Positions 12,234 through 22,784 of a stretch of 64,000 nucleotides of DNA are shown here, one piece after another (positions within the stretch are counted from its first letter, which is position 1; each line of letters starts with the position of its first letter). The stretch is from Stachybotrys elegans (lineage: Eukaryota > Ascomycota > Sordariomycetes > Hypocreales > Stachybotryaceae). Below the pieces are notes generated by a model that worked only from the letters and a program-made list of their open reading frames with translations, did no database searches and had not been told where the DNA came from. A program made the translations under genes and the position numbers. Location: positions 186,001 through 250,000 of the forward strand of contig JAGPNK010000004.1 of assembly GCA_020746835.1 (NCBI GenBank), written 5' to 3'.

Positions 12234-12660
12234 CTTAACCAAAAGAGGGCCAAGCCGTGATCCTTCGCTTGTTGCCAAGCGCAAGGGTAGTGGATTATCC
12301 TTGTCCACCTTTATTATGTGCGAGGATCAACCCTCTTTTAACCGAGATTGATTTCACAAAAGCCCTTATTACGGAGTAGTTACTATTTTTAATGATGGCT
12401 ACACGAGGATGTGTTGAGCTGAAGTGGGGAGTAGAAAACCACACTGGCCGAGAAACCCATTGGCTCAAGCTTCTTTCCGGTGGCTCCAATGTTCCGTTCC
12501 ATCCACTTGTCCTTTCATAATACTTCGACATAGGTATGGCAAGCGCTTCACGCCAATAAAAGGCCGTGTCGGTTGGGCTTGGCTCCGATGCTTTGCCGTC
12601 AGCGTGGATCCAGACGATATCCAGATTGACGAGCTCTCCTGCATAGACTCCGGAAACTCG
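12234..12660. other. Intergenic region
   Basis: Downstream of the RTA1-type gene. No coding signal recognised. Confidence 0.4.
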
Positions 12661-12674
12661 TCATCTCTTGCTAG

Positions 12675-13100
12675 AGGATCTCGGTGATCTTCTCAACGTT
12701 TCTGTCAATCTGATCTGGAGTAAAGACGAACGAGGCAAAGATTCGGTATGTCTTGTTCTCTGCAAATAACTTTCTGCTCTCGTCAAACCAGTGCTCCTCC
12801 AGTGTTTCGTATAAGAATCGCGTTGAGGGTTCCGGTAAAGCTTTTTTCTTCATCTGCTTCTTCGTCCTTGGTTTTTGATGTGTTCGTCGATGAGCTTGTC
12901 ATAGCCCCCCTTGGTGCCGTCGTAGTATACGGTAAAGCGAACCCCCTCACCTGCCGTCTTTCGCAAATCACAGATCCATGTGACGTCGATGGTGACATTG
13001 GTAGGCCAGTCAACTTTGTAGAAGGTTGGGGGATGATATTCGACAAGGCTTGGCGCCAGAACTCATCGAAATCAAGGATTAGCCTTGGGGTTCATTTTTT
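12675..13100 (-). pseudogene. Decayed fragment of an unrecognised gene
   Basis: Three minus-strand frames carry coding-like peptide that reads as one protein only after frame changes. Around 13085-13030 one frame gives LILDFDEFWRQALSNII. From about 13035 another frame gives FYKVDWPTNVTIDVTWICDL and continues to near 12875. From about 12850 a third frame gives FLYETLEEHWFDESRKLF through to a stop near 12675. The frame changes fall at a C run near 13033 and an A run near 12845, so either the gene is dead or the assembly has homopolymer errors. I do not recognise the family. Confidence 0.4.
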
Positions 13101-13174
13101 AACAAGGAAGTTACTGCGTGAAAGGAGGAATGGGCTACTCCCCCCACTCCTTGCGCACCGGCTGCTGGGGCTCT

Positions 13175-14983
13175 CTACATGGCGAGCTCTTGCAACGGCT
13201 TGATAATGTTCTCGCAATAGAATTGCTGGAAATAAGTATCCCATGAGAGTTTACTTCGAGCACAGAGTTTCAAACATTCTTCCACCGCCTGGATGTGACG
13301 GGGCAACAGCTTGCTCGTGCTCAGCTCAAGCCAGCGCGTGGCCGCGGCGTACCGCTCCCAGTATGTCCTAGGGTCAGTTTGGTCGTATCGAGCCGCCCAC
13401 TCTGCGATGGACTTGTGGTGCAGAATCTCTAACAGCAAGATGGCGAGCTCCAGCATGGTTGTCTTGGCAGCCTCGGTCGTTAGGTCCACAGAGACACCTC
13501 CTTGCGTCTTGAGTGTGGAAGGGTCAATAGTCTGCTCGATATATGGCGTGCGAAGGACATCTATCATGCTACCAACCGCCTGCACTGGGAGCTTGATAGC
13601 TATACTGTTCCATGGCTGACTGCACCACACTGTTGGCCGTAGTTGCAGCACAGAAGAGACAATGTTGAGGGCCAGCAGCGTCTGCTCAATCGGACTCATG
13701 CGTGCGTCAGCATCCACTGCCGTGTCTTTCAAGAAATCCGCCAGCGAGATCAGTCTATCGTAAGAGTGCGGCAATTCGTTGTACTTGTCCGTGGCCTCTA
13801 GGACAGCAGCAGAAGTGAGCTCCAACGAAAGGACTCGCCCTTTCTCTCGCGCGCTCTGTGCATCTTTGCAAATGCACCCGACGAGAACCCGAGCAGCCGT
13901 GGGATAGGATTCGTTTGACGTTTCTGTCACAATGATCGAGGGAATTTTGAGACCGCCGCCGGAGGCCGCAGACGTGGTACTGATTCAGGTTAGCTATTTT
14001 AGTCGGGTATCTAAGGAGACCAGGTAGAGACTTGCTCATTGTGAAACTTCACAACCGGCTTTGTGGTCGGCGAGTTGCTATCTCGCGCGTGAACCTCAAT
14101 GCGTTGCAATGAAGCATCTTCGATTGGGACGCAGAGCCGAAAAGCGACAGCGGAAGAGCCCGCACCCGAGACTTTGCTCTCTGGGATCCGGTGCTCCAGG
14201 CGTATCATGAGAGTGTGCAGTAGGTGCCGGTCGCATACGCAGGACTTGCAAGCAGCCTGGTAGAGCGAGGCGGCTCTCTCTCGGACACGGGAAACGGCGT
14301 AGGTCAGTGTCCTGGAGCTCCCTGTGGGCTCTCTAGCCTCCCATTCTCGCTTCGTCTTGACCCGTCGGATAAGCTTTCCAAGCGAGTACCTTTCCGAACC
14401 CAAGTCTTCGACAAGTATTCCCAGACTATCCCTGTCGATGGCGAATTTGAGTTTTCCCTTGAAGGATAGACAGGTGTCGGGACATTTCCTTGCTTGTATC
14501 ACTGCTGCGAGATCGCCCCTGGCAGCCTGGATGAACATGTCAGCGAGCGCGCAGGGCGGTCAAAGGTAATCTGAGCTGACTTGCATTTTTCGGCCGAACG
14601 ATGTGGCTCAGTTTGGAGGTGATTTTCTGCAGATACTTCTCGTACAAGCCAATGATTTCGAGAAAGTTGTCGAAGAATGGCGAACCTAGGTACTGCTCGA
14701 CTACATTGCTGGTTTCGGCGGCTTGCAAGATCTCGACGCACTTGTCCGGCATTGGATCGCTCTCCATGAGAATGGCGGGGACTCTTGCCTCGCGCAGAAG
14801 CTCAAGAATGTCAAGATAGAAGTGCAGCCGCTGTGTCTTGAGTTTGTGGATTAGCTCATCCACCAAGCCATGCGACTTGCGCATGATGGCAAAGAGGCCC
14901 TTCCCCGCCTGGTACGCTGATAGTGCCTCAATGACAATAGGGATGACCCCCAGAACAAGTCCTGCAATCTCGAAACCCGACAT
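13175..14983 (-). CDS. DUF7580-type protein
   Basis: Exons 14581-14983, 14021-14504 and 13175-13979 give 563 residues. The N-terminus MSGFEIAGLVLGVIPIVIEA is the hydrophobic start typical of this large fungal family. The middle is helical with LKFAIDRDSLGILVEDLGS. The C-terminal half (RVLVGCICKDAQSAREKGR onward, with SLADFLKD and helices ending at the stop) fits the DUF7580 region. The function of the family is unknown; its members are common near HET and NLR-like genes. Intron 1 (14505-14580) is set by phase: the nearest AG would break the frame, the one ending at 14505 keeps it. Intron 2 is uncertain: the only in-phase choice is a 41 nt intron at 13980-14020, short for this window, while the better donor at 14031 breaks phase. 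The gene is divergent from the C2H2 gene. Confidence 0.8.
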
Positions 14984-15142
14984 GTCGAGTACGACGTCGG
15001 CTAAGGCTCAAGCCTCGAAAGTCGGGAGATGCGGGGGTTGGCCTGAGAGAGGGGGAGTTTCAGCTGCATCTCTGGAAGCCTGAAGAATACAACATTGCCG
15101 CCCAATCTCGGATCTTCTCACTGCCCGAGCTGAGTGGGGTAA

Positions 15143-15149
15143 TATATAT
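15143..15149 (+). promoter_or_regulatory. TATA-like box of C2H2 gene
   Basis: TATATAT overlaps an upstream in-frame ATG at 15148. It lies 83-89 bases before the ATG at 15232, the same spacing seen at other genes here, which argues for the downstream start. Confidence 0.4.
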
Positions 15150-15231
15150 GGTTGTCTATCCCGTCATTGACGACTATCAAGCCGCACCGCTTAATGCAAA
15201 TTTAACGTGGTTGAGCCCTCCCATACCATCA

Positions 15232-17238
15232 ATGGAGCCACCACAGCAAGAGCTCCAGGCCCTTGGCCGAACTGTAGCCGACACGTTCGTGAGACTGGTT
15301 GAGGCGCCATGGGCCGATGATCAAAATATGGGAATTCCATCGAAACGACGCATTGAAGCTGAGGAAGAGCGTTTTCGACTCTGGGCCTTCACACTCGGCC
15401 TGTTTCAGACGGCACACGCCTCCCTCGACTACAGGGTGCGCGATGCATCCTTCATCAAGGCCTCGCTGGGCGACCTGCTTGCAGAGCTTCAAGACCACCT
15501 CCAAAATCGTCAGTAAAATCTCCCTTACACTCCATTTAGCCTATATAACATTACTAGTATTGGACATTGCTATTGGCACGAGACTGCCGCTCGAACGAGA
15601 CAAAGAACGCCAGGCCAGCGATGCTGAAGACGCCAGCAGCTCTTCCGACGACGAGACATCGCTAGCATCATCGTCATCGTCAGGCAGCATAGAGTCCTTC
15701 CAAGAAGCTGATTTCAGACTCTCCAGCATCACCACCAGGCTAGACTCGCTCTACCAGCTTGCAACGCGAATTCGCAGCCCGCGGAATCGGCAGCAACGGC
15801 CGACCAAAGATCTCTACAAGCACGTTCCCGAAGACCAACGAGCGGAATATATCCAGAACCAGGAACACATCGAGGTCTCCTTGGTTGCATATATTCAGCG
15901 GCAGCAACTGGGAGAGTGGTTTAAGGATGAGCAGCTCCAGGAATTGGGGTTCGGTCGGGACGAGCTGATCGAGCAGTATGCCTCGGCAAGTCATTGGCTC
16001 ATTGTCAGAGCGGGCATGGCCAACGCCCGCAGAAAGCAGCAATTTATGTATTGGAAGAAGCATGCCCAGCTCCTTGGGCGCAATGTGACCGAAGAGACTC
16101 CAGCCGTCAGGAAGACGCCCGTTGGCACTGTCGCTCCTCTCCAGCCGACAGCGAGCCCCAGCCAAACTTCAAAGCCAGCCCCCGCAAAGTCAATGGCCAC
16201 ATCGGTGACCAAGATAGACCTGGAAGTGATAGGGCCCGAGGATACGAGATCAGTCATCTCGCGTCACAGCTGCATGTCGGCCGTGGCCAGCCCTCAGGGA
16301 GAGGGCCTGGCCTGGCCCCCAGCACCAAGCCAATTTCACGGCCACAAGTACTTTCCTTGTCCCTATTGCGGTATCTTGTGTCCAGAGAAGTACCTCAGTT
16401 CGGACGGCTGGCGGTAAGATCATCTTCCTGCTCGCACATTCGAGAAGGGTTCTAAATGTTCGACAGCGTGCACCAGATCCACGACCTACAGCCATACCAT
16501 TGCACGTATGAAGACTGTTCAGATCCTGACCGCCTTTATGGTGTGAAACAGGATTGGATTGACCACGAAAACCAGCACCGCCGTGTTTGGCACTGCCACA
16601 GCCACAAGGCTGAGTTCGAGACTCGGCCTGATTACCTGCTTCATCTCCAAGAGCTGCACCCACAAGATAAGTGGGAAGACTACACACCAGAGATGATAGC
16701 GGGGGTTGCTGGAGCGTCCGCTAAACCCCATCGTGACTGTCCTTTTTGTCCAACTACATTCAGCAACGTGGCGACGATGCAGAAACATGTCAGATACCAT
16801 CTCGAGAGGTTGGCTCTCTATGCTCTACCTGACATCAGAGAAGACATGGAAGATGAGCTGGCGCCAGAAATGTCATCGGATAGCAAACAAGTAGTTGAAA
16901 ACTGGGGACGACAGGACTCTATTGCGAATGATTTCGACGAGGAGCGGCAAGCCTTCCTGGCTGAATTCGCCATGGACGACACCGGCCACAACGAGCCCAC
17001 TAAAGGCGGCACTCTTCTCTCCAAGGCTCATATACAATCAATTGAACCACATTCGCCCAGAACGTGGCTGGATACTTACCTGCGCTCACAGTACCGGACA
17101 TTGTCAGAGCCGGAGGAGACCAAGAAACCGGATTCACAGGTAATGAAGAGTCTCAACATAAAACTGGGAGTGAACCATTTCTGTACGCTGACACGCATGA
17201 CCAATCTAGCATCAGCGTACGAGAGCCAAAGCCGATGA
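15232..17238 (+). CDS. C2H2 zinc-finger protein with TPR-relic tail
   Basis: Exons 15232-15508, 15558-16413 and 16467-17238 give 634 residues. The N-terminal part (ALGRTVADTFVRLVEAP, then ASLDYRVRDASFIKASLGD) is the helical leader common in fungal proteins of this type. An acidic serine-rich stretch follows the first intron. Finger-like sequences follow: CPYCGILCP near 16360, YHCTYEDC...HENQH near 16500-16575, and CPFCPTTFSNVATMQKH...H near 16740-16800. It may bind nucleic acid in the nucleus. The last 35 residues (SQVMKSLNIKLGVNHF, TNLASAY) are not zinc-finger sequence but one unit of a kinesin-light-chain-like TPR. The stop falls where that repeat has a conserved Trp. An alternative start at 15148 would add 28 residues. 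Confidence 0.8.
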
Positions 17239-17430
17239 GAGGGGGCAGACGAGATTGAGGTCCAGGTAATGGAGACCAGAAAGAGAAAGCTTTGAGCCGA
17301 CCATTGTAACACACTGAACAAGCATAGCCAATTTTACATCCAGAATTTGGAACCGAGCCGAACCAGAGAACCTTGAGGTACAGGCAATAGATACTTGCAA
17401 GATAAAACTAAGGATATCACTAATCAGGCC
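17137..17430 (+). pseudogene. Decayed kinesin-light-chain-type TPR array
   Basis: Three successive copies of a TPR unit can be followed. CAGGTAATG (QVM) occurs at 17137 and again at 17263, exactly 126 nt or 42 codons apart, the length of this TPR type. The first unit ends in TGA (17236-17238) where the family has GRWKEAEELE, so Trp became a stop. The second unit reads VQVMETRKRKL, stop, ADHCNTLN. A third begins at 17378 as VQAIDTCKIKLR, 118 nt after the second, so out of frame. The array is the dead remainder of a TPR domain, perhaps once fused to the upstream C2H2 gene. Confidence 0.75.
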
Positions 17431-17433
17431 GCC

Positions 17434-17435
17434 AT

Positions 17436-17473
<38 letters not shown>

Positions 17474-18743
17474 CCCCACCTAGCCACCCTGGGGTGCCCT
17501 CTGCACTGGATACCTTGACGAGGGATGAACCCATCCTCGCCTCGGCCCCCTTCCAGCAAAACTTTGCCCCTTCCCCTTCCACCTCCCCCATGGTCTCCTA
17601 TGGCCCCTTCTCTAACATGTTCAAGAGCGCCTCCAACATTTTCGGGAACGTCTTCACCACATCCCAGGAGGTCAATCCTAACGGTCAGTCAAGGACTAAA
17701 GCCGAATTCGTTGCGGAAGCCAAGCAAGCCCTCCAAAACACTTCCGCGATGGTCTTTTTCAAGAACAACCCCAAGTTCATTGAGGAGCTTGCCGAAAAAG
17801 CTGCTTCCCTGGTCGACGACCCCAGCACACCAATCGTGGGCAAAGACCTCTTCCCGAAGACAGCTCAGGTCACGATGCATCAACAGGTTCTATATTGCGG
17901 TGAGCATTTCTATATCACATTAACACTGAAGGAGAACGGGTTTCCTGACATTTTCATGCTAGATGATAGTACATCTATGAAACGCGAAGATCGATGGGCC
18001 TCCCAAAACATGCTCATCAACAGGATTGCTCGTGTGACTACTCGCATCCTCCCTGAAAGCGAAGGTGTTTACCTGCGTTACATCAACCAAGATATCCCGA
18101 AATTGAATAGCCTCAAATTTGAGCAGTTGCTTGATGTGGTCGAGCCCTTGAGGTGGGGCGGTGACACTCCAATTGGCACAAATCTGAGGAGTAAAGTGCT
18201 TGAGCCGTTGGTGTACAGCAAACTGCCGAATAACCTGAAGCGGCCACTCCTTGTTTCAATCATCACCGACGGACTACCTGAGCCAGAACCAAAGTCAACG
18301 TTTGTTGATGCCATTGTCGAGTGTGGCGACAGACTTGAAGCCGCGAATCTTCCCCGCGAGAGTAAGTCCCACACACTGTCTCAGTATTCTGTGAGACGTT
18401 CTCACGAAATGAATTTCTAGGCGTCAAATTCATGGTTGGCCAAGTTGGGACGGCCCCAGCATCGACGCGGTTTCTCCAAGAGGTCGCCAACTATAAAAGA
18501 ATCTCGAAAGTAGTATTTGTTGCAGCAGGTAATGATTTGCTAACCCCACTTGGTGACGATATATGTTAAGCATTCACAGAGAAACTGGACGCCGCTGCTT
18601 CAAACCTCGAGAATGATTGGAAGATGGATGAATGGGTGAGTCAAAGCTGTTATCTCCCCTATTGCTCTGGGACAGGATTGCTAAGCACGGTACAGCTCAT
18701 TGAGACTCTGTATGCGCCCATCATGAAGAGCGAGGGAAAGTAA
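17434..18743 (+). CDS. von Willebrand factor A domain protein with polyQ N-terminus
   Basis: Exons 17434-17899, 17963-18361, 18421-18528, 18580-18635 and 18696-18743 give 358 residues. The ATG is followed by 12 Gln (11 CAG and one CAA) and a Pro-rich stretch. The vWA domain starts about residue 145. Its metal-ion site DDSTSM appears only after removing a 63 nt in-frame, stop-free intron (17900-17962); unspliced the frame would read LDDSTSM after 20 spurious residues. Further vWA features are GGDTPIGT (the Thr of the metal site) and LLVSIITDGLPEPEP. vWA proteins of this fungal type are cytoplasmic and of unknown role; the fold binds protein partners through a divalent metal. The ATG lies just after the decayed TPR array, so the promoter must lie within that relic or in the C2H2 gene. 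Confidence 0.88.
17437..17472 (+). repeat. CAG trinucleotide repeat
   Basis: Eleven CAG and one CAA directly after the start codon of the vWA gene encode 12 Gln. Such runs change length easily, so strains may differ. Confidence 0.9.
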
Positions 18744-18824
18744 TTCAATACTCTCAACGGACAAATGGTAGTGTGACAACCCAAGTTAGGCCAAACGGAG
18801 GCTATATCTCCATTGTCATTTGTA

Positions 18825-20993
18825 TCAGAATAACCTTATAGATTTTGACATGGAAGGGTCCAACTCCATTATCAACGTCTCCAACTGCTCCATACTCATG
18901 TCTTTGAGGAACGGGTCTGCAGAGGTGCTGTATGGTGTAGTGTCAAGGTCGACATATGCATCAAGACATTCCAGCCTTTCATAACCAAGTTCTTCTGAAA
19001 TCCTCCGCACCGCCAGTACTGTAATGGAAAGGCCAGAGAATCTTCGCCCCGAAGCCCCGACGATGCCGTGCGAACCAAGTACCACGCAGGAGAGACACCC
19101 GTGGTTCTGATCGGGATTTCCGCTTCCAGCCCGCCGTATTTCGAGGGCCCTCACAACAGCTGTTCTGCTAAACCCCCAGCCTCTCCATGAAATCTCGTTG
19201 CATGTAGAGTCCTCGATATCTAACGGCACATTTAGCTCGATAATGGGCGCCGTCAGAGAAAGACACCGGAGATCACGACAGTCGCGAAACAGCAAGGCTT
19301 CGTCCTTCCCATCCTCCCATGGTACGCAGTCACCGTCGTCAAATTCTAACGCTACGTGCGCATGGGCGCGGTGATTCACCAACTCTGGTGGTACCATCCC
19401 GGGGCGAACGATGGACGACCACCAGCGTACGTCGCGGCCTTTCGGTCGACTCCACCCGAGCCATGACCAGCTGGGGTAAGGAAGCCGGCGGACGGGAACT
19501 GGATTCGGACAGTCAGGTTTATCCGCAGTAAAGTGGTGCCATGAGAAGGCAAGGCCAAGGATGAGCCGCATGGTATTCGGGTTAGGACTGTGGTTGAAGG
19601 TAAAGGGAAAGAGAGGAACGCCGTAGAGATTCTCAATGGGTGGAGTGAGGGTGTGCAACATGCTGAGCAGGCCTTCGATTGCGCGTAAGCGATCCGTCTC
19701 AAAGGTGAGTTTTCGTGACAAGTACTCGCTGACGACACGCTCAAAGGAGATGGCATCTGACTCCAGCTTGGCGAATATGGCCTCGCCGTACTGAACTGCG
19801 CCGACATCAAAGACACGCGAGGTAGAGAAGGAGCCTCTCTCACTCTCGGTGAACCTGCAGGTCTGGCATTGGAAGCAAGCCTGCGTGGGTGTGAATATCA
19901 GCCGTCGTCTCGACAAGACGCCTTCTTGATATGTCCACCCGCGGGTATTCCATGTCGAGTCGCGGACTTCACGCTTCGTCCAGTGGCTTGGCTGAGGTAG
20001 GATGGTGATTATAGGGGCGATTTCTCTCTCGGGCAGAGCCAGAAGGCCATCTAGCTTGATGCAGAGAAGAGGGACTGGGTCTCGATCAACGGTTGAAACA
20101 CCCGGTATCCCATGGGCCGAGGAATGGCCAGCGGCGGCTATGATGGTCACATCGGCATTGTTATAGATTTTGCCCATGTTTCCGATCTGGATATCTCTAG
20201 CAGCCTCAATGTCTTGGGGAATGCAATACTTGTCAACCCACAGGTACTGATATCCCATGGCTTGTGCAACCATAATAGCATCGTCAATGACTTTGGGCAG
20301 TGCGGGCAGTGGCCCAGCGCCCGACGCGTTGTCCTCTTCTCCCCCCGTCGCAGATCCCCATACATAACTAAGGGCCGCGTATTGGGTGTCTGGAGGCATT
20401 TCAACAACTCTGCGCTCTGGGCAGTCGATGAGCCTAAAGTCCGGGAGGTCAACCTCATGCCTGGCGTTGCAGATTTCCCCATGCTCGCTTTCGCACTCAG
20501 AGACCCAGGCTTTCACCTTTGCGTAATCGACGGTGCTTGGCACGGGAAGTATCCCATCATTATCCCCTGTCAAAAAATCCCTCTTCGCGTCTGTGCTGCC
20601 ATGGGTCGCGTAGCAAATGGCTCTGACATTGCCTGCGGCGGTGAGATTGCACCGAATGCCATCGATCCTTGCTGCATCGCCGAGCTGATGATCGCTCCAG
20701 GTGACCTCACAGGTAACTTTGCTCTTGGAAGAGTTTAGTCGCGATTCGTTTGATGAATTTAACCCGGGAATGAGCTGCAAAAACACTCCACAGAGATCAC
20801 AGAGGTTGGGGTCCAAGATGACGTCGAAAGTGCTCCATTCTGCTGGTTCCTCGATACGAAAAAGCAGCTGCGCAAGCAAAACAGTAAGTTGCCGACAGAT
20901 CGTGCAAAGAGCCAGAGGCTGCGTTTGTGGCACTGACGAGCCGACGCGGATCCAGTTGGCCTCGGTGAGCGTCTCAACCACAGGCGTTGCCAT
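18825..20993 (-). CDS. HET domain protein
   Basis: Single exon, 722 residues from the ATG at 20993. The frame extends to a GTG at 21062, but TTGCAGGTAATG upstream looks like splice-site sequence and no ATG lies there. The first 200 residues hold a cysteine-containing region (LCTICRQL, NLCDLCGVFLQL) often found before HET domains of this class. The HET domain starts near residue 204 with YAALSYVWGS, then YQYLWVDKYCIPQ near 250, IYNNADVTIIAAAGHSS near 275 and RGWTYQEGVLSRRRLIF further on. This is the Trp-Gly-Ser / YLWVDKYCI subclass, different from the other two HET proteins here, so it is not a recent duplicate. Role: incompatibility-triggered cell death (family knowledge); specificity unknown. 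Confidence 0.93.
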   Translation of the reverse strand: MATPVVETLTEANWIRVGSSVPQTQPLALCTICRQLTVLLAQLLFRIEEPAEWSTFDVILDPNLCDLCGVFLQLIPGLNSSNESRLNSSKSKVTCEVTWSDHQLGDAARIDGIRCNLTAAGNVRAICYATHGSTDAKRDFLTGDNDGILPVPSTVDYAKVKAWVSECESEHGEICNARHEVDLPDFRLIDCPERRVVEMPPDTQYAALSYVWGSATGGEEDNASGAGPLPALPKVIDDAIMVAQAMGYQYLWVDKYCIPQDIEAARDIQIGNMGKIYNNADVTIIAAAGHSSAHGIPGVSTVDRDPVPLLCIKLDGLLALPEREIAPIITILPQPSHWTKREVRDSTWNTRGWTYQEGVLSRRRLIFTPTQACFQCQTCRFTESERGSFSTSRVFDVGAVQYGEAIFAKLESDAISFERVVSEYLSRKLTFETDRLRAIEGLLSMLHTLTPPIENLYGVPLFPFTFNHSPNPNTMRLILGLAFSWHHFTADKPDCPNPVPVRRLPYPSWSWLGWSRPKGRDVRWWSSIVRPGMVPPELVNHRAHAHVALEFDDGDCVPWEDGKDEALLFRDCRDLRCLSLTAPIIELNVPLDIEDSTCNEISWRGWGFSRTAVVRALEIRRAGSGNPDQNHGCLSCVVLGSHGIVGASGRRFSGLSITVLAVRRISEELGYERLECLDAYVDLDTTPYSTSADPFLKDMSMEQLETLIMELDPSMSKSIRLF

Positions 20994-21264
20994 TTCAAAG
21001 CGAGGGCTATCTGAAGATAGAAAAACATTACCTGCAATTTTGGTTAGAGAAGACCTACCCACTGGTCTAGGGTAGCCTAACTAGAGTAAAAGCAGTGTTT
21101 AGCCTAAAAGCCCAAGCCTGTATGCAGGATAATCCTGGGTCTCCAGTTAACCCCTGGTCTCCGTTGTATCCTTTTCAGAGCGTACACAATACGGTGACGA
21201 TATTACTCTATTAACTCTTCTTAATTATGGGATTAACTTCCAACATCAGTCGTACAGTCCTAGG

Positions 21265-22697
21265 CTACAGAACGGTCTCAGCTGTATCAGTACCCGAGAA
21301 AAACGAAACTGTGCTTTTGGCTGCCTGCAATAGCTCTTGAATCGTCATAGACTTGTGAAGAATCCACGTGCCTGTATCCTTTGGGATGTACGACGGGTAC
21401 GATTGAAGCATCTCCAGAATTGAAGCAAAGCCAAACTGGCTATTGATCTGTTGTCCACACAGTTAGCATTCTGTGACTCATTTCTCCGAGCTTCCACCAC
21501 GTTCTCACTTACCTCGTATGTCCTGCCTTTTCTGAACGTCGTGGTGTTCAGACTATGCGCGTGGTAAATTGGGCCTTCAGTGGTTCGGTTCTTTGGAGGT
21601 GACAAATAGCTCTGGATAACATCATAGGGATTCACGACCATTCCACCATCCATTCCAGACACGAAGCTCCAAACCTTAGCAGTGGCACTGTAGACATGAA
21701 CGCCCGCCATGTTAACTCGCGGAGAGGCAAATGGCGAAGTGATCGCGGCAGGGTCGTCAACTTTGTAGGGGTCTTCGACATTAGGGTACATGGCGACGTG
21801 TATGTCTTCCATCTGCGCCTGCATAGGGAAGGACGTTTGCGGATGGAGATGCCTGGAAATTCGAGCCAGCCATTGGCATCGGGAGGGCGGGTGTAGAGGC
21901 ATAACTTACTCCCAGCATTCGAGCAGGCCAATGCGGCCATACGGCGTAGAAACTACTTTGAAGTCGTTGACGGACCCATCACTCCAGAGGTTACGCTCGT
22001 AGTCGGACGCGCGGAGCTTTTGGCGGTGGATAAGCTTCTCACCCTCGGGAGACCACAGGACTTGAGACATGTGAAGCTTGTCGCCGATGCGCTCAGAAGC
22101 ACCAATGGCCACGTAAATACCAACCTCCTTGATCACATCGACAAGAGCATGCCAGTTGGCATCCCCTTCCACAAGACTGTTGTTGATGTAGCTTTGCGTT
22201 TGCTCAACATTGGGAGCATTTCTCATCAACGTGAACGGATATCTGCGCGAGTAGCCCTCGTCAATAAATGATGACGTTGTGAGAATCGCAAAGCTACATA
22301 CCCCGGAAACCACACTTCTGAGAAAATCAGGAAGCCAACTCCATCTTCAGCGGCCTGCCTGATCAAGCTTACTGCTCTTCGAGTAGCTATGTCGATGCTC
22401 CAGGTCTTCTGGGGTAATGACTGAGGCTCCTGGAATAGGGCCACGGGGATGGGACCGTCGCTATGATATCCCACATTAGTCTGGCCAATATTTGCAATGG
22501 CGAACGCCTGTTAGGGAAACTCACTAGGGAGACTTGATGACAGTGGCGATGGTAAAATTTTCCGGGTCGAGATGATCGTAGAACCCCTCCTCATTCAAGT
22601 GGTGAGTGGGCTTGGTGTTATTGGTGCACCTGCGAGTCACAGAGGCAAGCCCCGTCGAAGCGCTGAGAAGCAGGAGAGAAGACGTAGAAAAATGCAT
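21265..22697 (-). CDS. Secreted nitrilase / carbon-nitrogen hydrolase
   Basis: Exons 22525-22697, 22302-22460, 21910-22242, 21513-21852 and 21265-21447 give 395 residues. The triad of the nitrilase superfamily is present: Glu in FLIFSEVWFPGYP, Lys in LIHRQKLRASDYER, Cys in LLECWEHL. The C-x-E context is that of true nitrilases, which turn nitriles into carboxylic acids and ammonia, or hydrate cyanide. The protein begins MHFSTSSLLLLSASTGLAS, a convincing signal peptide, and has several N-x-S/T sites (NNT, NFT, NNS), so it is probably secreted, unusual for a family that is mostly cytosolic. The third intron acceptor was chosen at 22243 because it restores FPGYP and the frame. It is tail to tail with no gene; its promoter side faces the 3.5 kb gene-poor stretch. 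Confidence 0.9.
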
Positions 22698-22777
22698 TGC
22701 AGCGGAATTTCACTTCACGACACTGTGGGTTGACAAGGAGAGGCACGTGATGGGATGAGGTGGCAGTGGCAAGCAGC

Positions 22778-22784
22778 CCTTATA
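22778..22784 (-). promoter_or_regulatory. TATA-like box of nitrilase gene
   Basis: On the minus strand TATAAGG lies about 82 bases before the ATG at 22697. Confidence 0.4.

Noticed and set aside
15148..15231. Upstream ATG for the C2H2 gene
   Set aside because: It lies inside the TATA-like box; the ATG at 15232 has the spacing seen at other genes and starts the family-like sequence.
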